From assembly GCA_900771305.1 (NCBI GenBank), contig CAAGNL010000539.1, positions 1-25,089 on the forward strand: DNA of 25,089 nucleotides, written 5' to 3'. Positions 1-6,960 of the stretch are shown one piece after another (positions within the stretch are counted from its first letter, which is position 1; each line of letters begins with the position of its first letter). The position numbers and the translations under genes are program-made. The notes below the pieces were generated by a model. It worked only from the letters and a program-made list of their open reading frames with translations, made no database searches and was not told the DNA's origin. The stretch is from Kiritimatiellia bacterium (GTDB lineage: Bacteria; Verrucomicrobiota; Kiritimatiellia; RFP12; UBA1067).

Positions 1-100
1 GATCCAGCATCACCTGTACCCCACGAAAGGTCAGGATTCGCGATCTAATGTCAACATCAGCACATGAGATTTTTGCCAAGGTATTCATACTCTCTACCAT
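1..100 (-). CDS. ORF6N-domain DNA-binding protein, N-terminal fragment (cut by window edge)
   Basis: The reading frame starts at an ATG at position 100 and stays open to the edge, giving 33 residues. The segment IRSRILTFRGVQVMLD is the characteristic opening of the ORF6N domain (typically I-R-G-x-x-V-M-L-D followed by a D-L-A-x-L-Y-G-V block). This is a KilA-N-like DNA-binding module of phages, prophages and many bacterial chromosomes. A GAGG lies 5 nt before the ATG. A second ATG at 88 is possible but has no better ribosome site. The continuation outside the window would be needed to see the ORF6N core and any C-terminal domain. Function is inferred from family only; a free-standing chromosomal regulator and a prophage remnant are equally open. 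Confidence 0.6.
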   Translation of the reverse strand, partial: MVESMNTLAKISCADVDIRSRILTFRGVQVMLD

Positions 101-200
101 TAACGCCTCATTATTATGCCGCCACACGAGCGATGACAATCTGGCGTCCAAGTTCGGTTGGATAATCGACCGCCTTCGTCTTGAATACCATTTCTGGCTT

Positions 201-620
201 CTACTCAAACCGCATCCAATCAATTTCGACGTTCGCGGCGCGCACGTTCACCGCCTCGAACCAGAGCTCGTTCACGGAGCCCCACCAGCCGCGGACCTTG
301 TCGAGGGCGATCGCATACTCGTGCCAGTCCCCATCTGGCACAACCTTCGCCGTGGCGACCATCTTCTCGAAGTCGACGGCATGGAGATTGCCGATGATCG
401 GCTCGTCGTACCAGACGAGGAGAGGCTTCACCTCGGGCGTCACCTGCTTGACCATGTCCCACTCCGGCATGTGCTCCGTGCCGGGATAGTAGAGCGCCGT
501 CACCTCGATGTCGCCCCGCATCGGCTGCGGTTCCGGGATATAGGCGTCAACCGCCCCCATCAGGTGCAACCCCATGAGTCCACAAACCGAAAGTACCATC
601 TGTCGTGCAATTGTCGTCAT
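201..620 (-). CDS. Short secreted protein, apparently a WbsX/GH99-like N-terminus fused to a beta-sandwich C-terminus
   Basis: This 139-aa product starts with a signal peptide (about residues 1-25, ending near MGAVDA). The segment EVTALYYPGTEHMPEW...KPLLVWYDE that follows resembles the first strand of WbsX/GH99-like glycan-active TIM barrels. Such barrels normally continue for more than 300 residues. Here the text changes abruptly after YDE (about position 400) to a segment (DGDWHEYAIALDKVRGW...ELWFEAVN...VEIDWMRFE) that reads like the last strands of a carbohydrate-binding beta-sandwich. I infer an in-frame internal deletion of a larger secreted glycosidase, so it probably has no catalytic activity. 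ATG 620 is preferred over a GTG at 635 because a -10-like TATACT ends 6 nt before it and no Shine-Dalgarno sequence is present. Confidence 0.5.
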   Translation of the reverse strand: MTTIARQMVLSVCGLMGLHLMGAVDAYIPEPQPMRGDIEVTALYYPGTEHMPEWDMVKQVTPEVKPLLVWYDEPIIGNLHAVDFEKMVATAKVVPDGDWHEYAIALDKVRGWWGSVNELWFEAVNVRAANVEIDWMRFE

Positions 621-626
621 GCCAAC

Positions 627-632
627 AGTATA
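627..632 (-). promoter_or_regulatory. -10-like hexamer TATACT placed for a leaderless start
   Basis: TATACT on the minus strand ends 6 nt before the ATG at 620. If this is the -10 box, transcription would begin at or next to the start codon. No good -35 is visible at 16-18 nt. The call rests on the position and on similar arrangements elsewhere in the window. Confidence 0.35.
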
Positions 633-660
633 CACGAATCAGCGGTGTCTGAATAGGGAC

Positions 661-687
661 AACCAATCTAACCAATCTAACCAATCA
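661..687. repeat. 9-nt tandem repeat, three units
   Basis: Three back-to-back copies of AACCAATCT (the last ends in A) occupy 661-669, 670-678 and 679-687. The array covers the stop codon (685-687) of the 1194-aa gene and fills much of the spacer before the next gene. Confidence 0.85.
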
Positions 688-3600
688 CCGAAAGATCAGG
701 AGCAGTCCATCCTTCTGGAAGGTGAAGGACGCCGCCCCCGCGCTGATGCCGGCGGACCGGAACGCGGTCCCCGTCTCATCCGTCAGCGGACGGGACACCG
801 GAATGTTTCCGTTCCGTGTCAAGCCGGAGTAGTTGACAAGTTTCACCGAAGACAGCGACTTCCAGGCGGCGGGAACCGTAAACGGAAGCGGATCGACGAA
901 GGCCACCGTGCCCGCGCCCGTCAGATTCAGGAGGCTCGGCGTCGCCCCGGTGAACGTAAACGAATCGAATACCAGATCCGTACCGCCGGCCGCCGTCAGT
1001 GTTGCTGCCGCACCCTCCTCGCCCGCAACCGTCACCGCGATCTTCGCGGCCGTCTGGGATGTGGACGGTTCGATCGTCAACGACGTTCCACCGACCAGTG
1101 CAACGTTCGACAACGTGGGGACGAAACCATCCGATGCCACATCGGGCAACTTCACCGTTGCCGCGCCGCCGGCCTCGACCGCCAGACGCGTCGTCAGCGG
1201 ATCCACCTGATGCGTCACCGTCCGGGGTGTGAACGTGAAGTTGGTGATCTTCACCTCGCCGCACGCCGCCCAGGTCGTACCCAGCGAGAACATCAGATAG
1301 AGGTCCTTCGTCTCGTTCGCCAGGTTGCGGAACGTATAGGAGGAGTCGTCCGTCTTACCGTCCGACGCATAGACGATGTGGAGCGTGCCGGCACCGTCGT
1401 AGGTAAGGCGCACGTGATTGGCCTTGTTGGCCGTGATCTTGATCGTTTGATTGTCATGGCGATCCTCCGTGTCGTGCACATCGCCCTTGCCACTCACCCA
1501 GCTGCAGTAGTTTTCGTACGACTGCGTCACCAGGCCATAGCTCGTCGTATTCTTGAGATCATAGGCACCCGCACCGATGCCAGACTTCGTCCGGACGGGC
1601 TTCGTCCCTTCCGTCTGGAGCAGGATGGCCTGCAGCGTCGCCGTACTACTGCCGGCGCTCTTTGAATACGTGATGTCGTACTCCACTTCAAATGCCTGTC
1701 GCGGCGAGATCGGCGTGTTGCAGACGGCCTGACCGAAGACCCAATTGCCCGCCGTGGACGGGCAAAGCGTCAGCGTGCTGTCGGAAATCGAAGACTCATC
1801 GGCGACCGTCCAGTTCGCGGACGAAATCGCGCGGTCGGCATCCGCGGCGTCTCCCGTCGAAAAGGCCGCTGCCGCCTTCACCCGACGCGAACCCTTGAAG
1901 TTGCTCACCTCGATGCGCGTCCACGGCATGCCCGCGTTCCCTTCGTTCCAGTAGTCGCTCGACGCGCACAGGCCGATCGTCGCCGTTCCGGACGCGAAGG
2001 ACTCGGACGCGTCGATCGACCGCACATACGTGTGGCCGTCCTGCGACAACGTCGCCGTCACCTGGCCGAAGTGTCCGACGACCTTCATGTGGTACGGACG
2101 CGTTAGGTCAATGCCGATCTGCTCACCCGTCAGGCCGCCCCCTTCGGCGTAACCACCGAAGGCCGTACCAATCGTTCCCTTGTCCCAATACGCATGGGTA
2201 AAACCACACGTACCTTTCCAAGCCTGCCATGCGCGGTTGGAATCGTACGTCTCGCCCGGACCTCCGTCACAGAGGAAGAAACAGAAGTACCCCGCACGGT
2301 AATCAACCGTCCAACCGTGCTGGCCCACATACGGCGAGGGCTTCGGCAAGTAGGCGGAAACGTCGAACTCGCAGCTCCACTCGTCGTCCTTCGTCAGCGG
2401 CAGGCCCGTCAGGAAGACACCGCGACGCGACTTGTCACAGGCGTCCGAGAGGACGAGCTTGCCATCCTCAATATACGGCAGCTTGGCCTGATCGACTGTG
2501 ACGATCGTCCCGTCGGGCGCGACGATGCGCGTGATGGGCGAAGCCCCCTTGTACGTCCAGGCTATCGTGTCATCGACCTTCGGCATCGCCTCATGCGCGA
2601 AACCGTGATTCAACAGATCGACGCGCTCGATCGTATAGGTCTGGCCATCCTTCAACGCAAGCGTGCCTTCCGTTCCGTATCCGAATTCGTCCAGAAACGT
2701 ATAGTTGCCACCTTCGCCATAAAGCATACGCTCGCCGCGGAAGCCCGCCAGTTGCTGCGCGGTCGTCGTCTGGGCGAGCTTGACGGTACCTTCTCCCGTC
2801 ACGGCGCTCACCAGCCCTTCGGCGAGCACAAATGTCTCACCCGCCGGGACGTTGATCGTACCCGTGAAGGCGGACGAGAATCGATCTTCCGTCCCCGTCG
2901 CCGCGAGTACCTCGCCTTTGCCTTCAATCGTGTAAGAAGCATCTTTCGCGTTCGCCGGCAGCCGTACCCACGCGCTGCGACCGACTTCCAGCGTGCCCGT
3001 AAAGCCGTCGAGTCCGTTCAGCACTTTCGCGCCCGCAACCAGTGCGGCCTGTGAACGATAGGAGGCCATCACCGAAAAGTAGGCGTTAGCGGTTTCGCTC
3101 GTCACGTCGCCCGCCAGGTTCAGGTTCTCCGCATGGGCGACAGCCAATGCCTGTCCGTCGGCAATCGCGATCTCGCCGCCGGCCTTCACGTCGATCGCAT
3201 TGAAGCAGACGCCCAGCCAGAGCACATCTTCGGTGATCCGACCCGAATCGCCCCGCACAAGCGGATCACGCGTAATCGCCTGCCAACTGACCTTCCAGCC
3301 GTAGAAACAGGCTTCCGACCAATGGATTGTCTTCAGTTCATGCCACCCGAGCGGCGTCGAGACGGTCTTCGAATACGTGTTTTTCCACTGCGCATGCCAG
3401 AGATTCACGCCGTCGCGGAATACGCTCGTCATGACGCCGCTGCCATTGTCGCCCGACTGGATCGTTAGAAGACCGCTTGTGGATGTCTCACTGAGGACAA
3501 TAGCCCGATGGAAGATTGCCGTCGGTGCCTTCGTGGCCAGCAGAACGTCCGGCGTACCCAGGTTTTGATACAAGAGCGGATGGTCCGGCCCCTGCGGCAC

Positions 3601-4269
3601 ATACACACGCGAGACACGCGTCGTACAGCAGAACCACGTATCCCAGACCGTGTCGGCAAATGTACTGTCGTCCGACTCAAAATAAAAGTAATACGACTTA
3701 TCATACCCTTCCGGCTTGGCCTCCTCACTCACATAGCCGCCGTGCTGTACGGCGCCGTGGCGCGTGGTAATCGGGGAATCGATGACACGCACCTTCGCGT
3801 CCGCCGCGACGACAAGCTTGTCGAACGCGCCTGGCGCTTCCTCGCCGTTCCCCGCGAAATCGACCTCGCCCGCCGACACGGTCACCGTGCCGAAGTTCAT
3901 GCCACGATAGGGATGCAGTTTGAGCGTGCCTGTCCCGGTTTTCGTCACGGCCGACTTCGTGCCGCTCGTCGCACCCAGCCGCAGCGAGAACTCCGCGTCA
4001 ACGTCCGCCTTCAGCGTGACCGCCGCTTCCGACACCCAGAGAACGCCGCCAAAGTCCGCCGGAGGCGTCACCGTCGCCGTCTGGGTGAACTTCGCGACAT
4101 CCGCCGCCGCCGGAACTTTCCGAGGCTCCCAGTTCGCAGGCTGGCTCCAGTCGGAATCAGCCGTCCCCGTCCAGACCACAGTCTCAGCCTGCGCGGCAAA
4201 TGCCAACATCCCACATGAGAGAATAAACGAACGCAACTTCCTCATATTCCCAGCCAGCTTTCCAAACAT
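685..4269 (-). CDS. Very large secreted beta-rich protein (1194 aa)
   Basis: The protein has a signal peptide (about residues 1-28, ending AFAAQA before ETVVW). An opening block WTGTADSDWSQPANW (33-47) follows, of the type seen in autotransporter-like and PVC-phylum surface proteins, then a VTKTGTGTLKL stretch (109-118) typical of passenger-associated repeats. Around residues 180-230 a GYDKSYYFYFESDDSTFADTVW segment resembles a PA14-type or lectin-like fold. The second half holds two stretches that look like concanavalin-type beta-sandwiches (roughly 610-800 and 815-1030). The end is beta-rich (SFTFQKDGLLLIFR) and shows no autotransporter barrel, no LPXTG motif and no obvious sorting domain. 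The gene has its own promoter and an AAAGGAG 7 nt before the ATG. It is probably an extracellular or outer-surface glycan-binding protein; I cannot name a substrate. Internal domain boundaries are approximate. Confidence 0.85.
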   Translation of the reverse strand: MFGKLAGNMRKLRSFILSCGMLAFAAQAETVVWTGTADSDWSQPANWEPRKVPAAADVAKFTQTATVTPPADFGGVLWVSEAAVTLKADVDAEFSLRLGATSGTKSAVTKTGTGTLKLHPYRGMNFGTVTVSAGEVDFAGNGEEAPGAFDKLVVAADAKVRVIDSPITTRHGAVQHGGYVSEEAKPEGYDKSYYFYFESDDSTFADTVWDTWFCCTTRVSRVYVPQGPDHPLLYQNLGTPDVLLATKAPTAIFHRAIVLSETSTSGLLTIQSGDNGSGVMTSVFRDGVNLWHAQWKNTYSKTVSTPLGWHELKTIHWSEACFYGWKVSWQAITRDPLVRGDSGRITEDVLWLGVCFNAIDVKAGGEIAIADGQALAVAHAENLNLAGDVTSETANAYFSVMASYRSQAALVAGAKVLNGLDGFTGTLEVGRSAWVRLPANAKDASYTIEGKGEVLAATGTEDRFSSAFTGTINVPAGETFVLAEGLVSAVTGEGTVKLAQTTTAQQLAGFRGERMLYGEGGNYTFLDEFGYGTEGTLALKDGQTYTIERVDLLNHGFAHEAMPKVDDTIAWTYKGASPITRIVAPDGTIVTVDQAKLPYIEDGKLVLSDACDKSRRGVFLTGLPLTKDDEWSCEFDVSAYLPKPSPYVGQHGWTVDYRAGYFCFFLCDGGPGETYDSNRAWQAWKGTCGFTHAYWDKGTIGTAFGGYAEGGGLTGEQIGIDLTRPYHMKVVGHFGQVTATLSQDGHTYVRSIDASESFASGTATIGLCASSDYWNEGNAGMPWTRIEVSNFKGSRRVKAAAAFSTGDAADADRAISSANWTVADESSISDSTLTLCPSTAGNWVFGQAVCNTPISPRQAFEVEYDITYSKSAGSSTATLQAILLQTEGTKPVRTKSGIGAGAYDLKNTTSYGLVTQSYENYCSWVSGKGDVHDTEDRHDNQTIKITANKANHVRLTYDGAGTLHIVYASDGKTDDSSYTFRNLANETKDLYLMFSLGTTWAACGEVKITNFTFTPRTVTHQVDPLTTRLAVEAGGAATVKLPDVASDGFVPTLSNVALVGGTSLTIEPSTSQTAAKIAVTVAGEEGAAATLTAAGGTDLVFDSFTFTGATPSLLNLTGAGTVAFVDPLPFTVPAAWKSLSSVKLVNYSGLTRNGNIPVSRPLTDETGTAFRSAGISAGAASFTFQKDGLLLIFR

Positions 4270-4276
4270 AGCATTT

Positions 4277-4322
4277 CTCCTTTACAGAGACAATACTACC
4301 AAAATTCGCCCCCTCCCGTCAA
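4277..4322 (-). promoter_or_regulatory. Promoter and ribosome binding site of the 1194-aa secreted protein
   Basis: The minus strand reads TTGACG (4317-4322), an 18-nt spacer, then TAGTAT (4293-4298), which is a good match to a housekeeping promoter. AAAGGAG (4277-4283) follows, 7 nt before the ATG at 4269. This places the gene under its own promoter, with a leader of about 15-20 nt. Confidence 0.7.
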
Positions 4323-4413
4323 TATCAAGAATTATACGACCTTGTCCAGGATTTTCATGGCCCCCAATAGATAGTGGGTGAAGAAACTTCGCGCGCTTCT
4401 TCGCTCGGACGTG

Positions 4414-4435
4414 AAGCGGTCAGGAGACCGCTTCC
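4414..4435. terminator. Perfect inverted repeat, possible terminator or mRNA hairpin
   Basis: GAAGCGGTC (4414-4422), loop AGGA, then GACCGCTTC (4427-4435) form a perfect 9-bp stem with a 4-nt loop. Neither strand has a clean T tract after it, so an intrinsic terminator is not certain. It lies between the GH92 operon and the next promoter, where transcription could plausibly end. Confidence 0.4.
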
Positions 4436-4486
4436 CCTCTTAAACCTCAACCCGCAACACACAACTCCCAACAATCCAGGGGGGGC

Positions 4487-4561
4487 CTAAGTGAAGATGA
4501 CGGCCTTCTTCCCGACAAGCAACCTCTCCACCAACGAATAATCTGTAGACACGCTGTCCAT
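4487..4561 (-). CDS. Possible 24-codon leaderless ORF
   Basis: A short frame runs from ATG 4561 to a TAG at 4487-4489, giving a 24-aa peptide that starts MDSVSTDYSLVERLL and ends GKKAVIFT. It has no Shine-Dalgarno sequence, but an extended -10 (TGGTATAAT) ends 5 nt before the ATG, the same arrangement as at 12741 and 15397. I recognise no family. It could be a genuine small protein, a leader peptide ahead of the 1194-aa gene, the surviving N-terminus of a lost gene, or chance. Confidence 0.3.
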   Translation of the reverse strand: MDSVSTDYSLVERLLVGKKAVIFT

Positions 4562-4566
4562 GGGAC

Positions 4567-4575
4567 ATTATACCA
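4567..4575 (-). promoter_or_regulatory. Extended -10 promoter element TGGTATAAT
   Basis: TATAAT (4567-4572) is preceded by TGG (4573-4575) on the minus strand, a consensus extended -10. No strong -35 is visible. A transcript from here would start at or just before the ATG at 4561, or serve as a long leader for the downstream secreted-protein gene. Confidence 0.5.
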
Positions 4576-4612
4576 CGAACATCGGGGCGAAGAGATGGTT
4601 GGTGAGGCAGGG

Positions 4613-4633
4613 CGTGAGACGTGAGACGTGAAC
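4613..4633. repeat. 7-nt tandem repeat, three units
   Basis: CGTGAGA, CGTGAGA and CGTGAAC follow one another in the spacer after the GH92 gene. The unit length matches the array at 23724-23772, although the unit sequence differs. Confidence 0.75.
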
Positions 4634-4685
4634 GCCAACAAGCAGACCAACCCCGTGACGACCGAGCTGAAGGCGAAGTCGCTTT

Positions 4686-6932
4686 TCACGACCCGCCACC
4701 CACGTCGGCGGGGCGGTCGATCATGTCGAAGACGAGTTCGCCACCGGCCATGATGTCCTTGTACCGGAGGATGAAGCCTGAAAGCGGCTTCCCGTTGAGC
4801 CGGACCGCCTTCACATAGCGGTTCTTTTCGGAAAGACCGGCGGCGACGATGCGGAAGGTCTTTCCATTCGACAGGGCGAGCGAAACGCTGGGCACCTGGG
4901 GGGCGCCGAGCACGAATTCGCCGCTGGACGGATTGACGGGATAGAACCCCATGCAGGCGAACACGTACCACGCGCTCATCTCGCCATGGTCCTCGTTGCC
5001 GCAGAGACCATCCGGCGCGTTCCGGTAGAACTTGCGGGAGAGCTGGCGGATGCGTTCGGCGACGCGGTCGGGACGTCCCACATACTGGTAGAGGTAGGGG
5101 ATGTGGTGGCTGGGCTCGTTCCCCTGCACGTACTGTCCCTCGAGTCCCGTCACGTCCCGCGACGTCTGTTCGCGGTTGAGATCCGACGGCAGCGTGAAAA
5201 GTTCGTCGAGCTTCGCGCAGGCAATGTCCTTTCCGCCGAGCGCGGCGATGAGACCCGCGGGATCCTGCAGCACATGCCACCGCCACTGCCAGGCATTCCC
5301 CTCCGTGAAGTCGCCCGCCCAGGAGGATTCATGTCCGCAATGGTACGGATCGAACGGCGTGCGCCACGAACCATCGGCGAGGCGGCCCCGCATGAAGCGC
5401 GTCTCGGGATCCAGGACGTTGCGCCAGTTCTCCGCGCGTTTCCGGAAGAAGACCGCATCCTCCGTGTGGCCCAGCGCCTCCGCCATCCGCGCGGCGCACC
5501 AGTCGTCGTACGAGCACTCGAGCGTGCGGCTGACGCCTTCGCCCTTGAGGTGGTCGCAGGGATAGTAGCCGTACTTGTCGAGCAGATCCCAGCCCTCCTT
5601 CCGGCGGTCCTTGTGGGAGTTGCGCAGCGTCTCGCGGATGGCCTCGTAGGCCTGATTCCAGTCCACGCCCGTGAAGCCCTTGAAGTAGGCATCCACGATG
5701 ACCGCGACTGCGTGCGTGGCGATCATGCACTGGGAGTCGCGTCCCCACTTGGGCAGAACGGGCAGATAGCCGGCGGCGTGCCGATGGGCGATCAGGGAGT
5801 TGACGAAGTCCGGCACGTACTCGGGGACCACGATCGTATAGAACGGATGCGCACCGCGGAAGGTGTCCCACAGCGAGAGCTCGGAGTAGTAGCGGCCATT
5901 CGGCATCCGCGCCACGGCACCGTCGCCGCCGCGGTAGGCGCCATCGACGTCGGCGATGTTGACGGGCGTATGGAACATCCGATAAAGAGAAGTCATAAAC
6001 AGAACCGCCGTGTCGCGGTCCGTCGACGGATCGAGGCGCACGCGGGAGAGGACTTCGTCCCACTTCCGCCACGCGGCCGTGCGGACGCCCTCCAGATCCC
6101 ATCCGGGAATCTCCTGCGCGAGATTGCGCGCCGCCCCTTCTTCGGAGACGGTCGAAAGGCCGACCTTGACCAGAAGCGGCGCCCCGTCCGAGAGGTCGAA
6201 CGTGTAGGCGAGACGGGGCGAACGGTCCTTCACGCCCTTCTCGCGGATCACGGCGGGGAGTTCCTCGCACGCGACCGGCGTCTTCGAGAAGCGGATGTCG
6301 AAGCCGATGTTGCGCCCTTTCACGAAGCCCGAACGCAACAGGTGCCCCGCGAGACCGTCCGGACGGTCCCGGACGATCTTGAGCGGCTTCACCGTCTTCT
6401 TCGCCCAGGTTGGATTGGACATGCCGTAGTCGAGATCGACGAGCAGCCGCGCCGCCTTCTCTTTCCCGAAGGCGAAGCGGTAGATTGCACAGCGCTCCGT
6501 GGCCGCCACATCGGCCTGAATGCCGCCCTTCTGCAGTTTCACGGAATAGAAGCCCGGCTGGGCGAGCTCATCGCGGTGGTCGAACGGCGACGAGACGTCC
6601 GCGGCGTCGCCGATGAACGGCATGAGGCCGATGTCGCCATAGTCGGGGCAGCCGCCGCCCGGATTGTGCGTCTGCGAGAACATGGTGATCGCATGGTCCT
6701 CGTAGCGGTAGCCCGAACAGTACTCCCAGCCGCCCCAGCCCGTGTCGGGACCGGCCGCCACGATGCCGAACGGATAGGCGGCGGCCGGGAAGCAGTGACC
6801 GTCCCCGCCCGTCCCGATGAAGGGATTGACCAGCGCTCCCTGGCCCGCCGTCGTTTCCGCGACGGAAATTCCGCAGCCAATCACGGCAATCGCCAGCAAC
6901 AACTTTTTCATCAGCACACTCCTCGTTTTCAT
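4686..6932 (-). CDS. GH92 alpha-mannosidase, exported
   Basis: The product is 748 aa and belongs to the family of exo-acting, Ca2+-dependent alpha-mannosidases of N-glycans and mannans. Near the N-terminus it carries NPFIGTGGDGHCFPAAAYPFG (about 36-56), GWGGWEYCSGY (66-75) and SQTHNPGGGCPDYGDIG (86-102), all typical of the GH92 N-domain. The (alpha/alpha)6 part has FTEGNAWQWRW, with the presumed general acid Glu544. Near the end, GNEDHGEMSAWY contains the acidic pair Glu647/Asp648 of the Asp-base motif. Family members usually read G-Q-M-S-A-W; here Gln is Glu651. Starts at 6932 and 6911 each have an AGGAG in front. The shorter one gives MKKLLLAIAVIGCGISVAE, which could be a lipoprotein signal (VIGC) or an ordinary signal peptide. 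The gene lies 28 nt after GH16, so the two probably act on the same host or plant glycan mixture. Confidence 0.93.
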   Translation of the reverse strand: MKTRSVLMKKLLLAIAVIGCGISVAETTAGQGALVNPFIGTGGDGHCFPAAAYPFGIVAAGPDTGWGGWEYCSGYRYEDHAITMFSQTHNPGGGCPDYGDIGLMPFIGDAADVSSPFDHRDELAQPGFYSVKLQKGGIQADVAATERCAIYRFAFGKEKAARLLVDLDYGMSNPTWAKKTVKPLKIVRDRPDGLAGHLLRSGFVKGRNIGFDIRFSKTPVACEELPAVIREKGVKDRSPRLAYTFDLSDGAPLLVKVGLSTVSEEGAARNLAQEIPGWDLEGVRTAAWRKWDEVLSRVRLDPSTDRDTAVLFMTSLYRMFHTPVNIADVDGAYRGGDGAVARMPNGRYYSELSLWDTFRGAHPFYTIVVPEYVPDFVNSLIAHRHAAGYLPVLPKWGRDSQCMIATHAVAVIVDAYFKGFTGVDWNQAYEAIRETLRNSHKDRRKEGWDLLDKYGYYPCDHLKGEGVSRTLECSYDDWCAARMAEALGHTEDAVFFRKRAENWRNVLDPETRFMRGRLADGSWRTPFDPYHCGHESSWAGDFTEGNAWQWRWHVLQDPAGLIAALGGKDIACAKLDELFTLPSDLNREQTSRDVTGLEGQYVQGNEPSHHIPYLYQYVGRPDRVAERIRQLSRKFYRNAPDGLCGNEDHGEMSAWYVFACMGFYPVNPSSGEFVLGAPQVPSVSLALSNGKTFRIVAAGLSEKNRYVKAVRLNGKPLSGFILRYKDIMAGGELVFDMIDRPADVGGGS

Positions 6933-6960
6933 CGTTGATGCTCCTACAGTGACACGCGGG

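Larger units (their letters stand above)
4270..4685. other. 416-nt intergenic region between the GH92 gene and the 1194-aa protein gene
   Basis: This is the only gene-free stretch longer than 300 nt. It holds a sigma-70-like promoter and ribosome site (4277-4322), a second TATAAT at 4331-4336 (minus) without a good partner, a perfect 9-bp hairpin (4414-4435) and a 24-codon ORF with a TATAAT just in front (4487-4572). A 7-nt repeat lies at 4613-4634. GGCCCCC at 4359-4365 and its complement GGGGGCC at 4481-4487 could pair and enclose the hairpin. Confidence 0.8.

Noticed and set aside
574..1665. 363-codon open frame on the plus strand over the 1194-aa gene
   Set aside because: The composition is Arg-rich and patternless, and it is antisense to a clear secreted protein with promoter and ribosome site.
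4331..4336. Second TATAAT upstream of the 1194-aa gene
   Set aside because: There is no acceptable -35 or extended -10, and the promoter at 4293-4322 explains the gene better.
4381..4403. GAAGAA/TTCTTC inverted repeat
   Set aside because: The stem is 6 bp of simple purine sequence with an 11-nt loop, too weak to call.
4986..6938. 650-codon open frame on the plus strand
   Set aside because: It mirrors the GH92 gene codon by codon and shows no recognisable domain.
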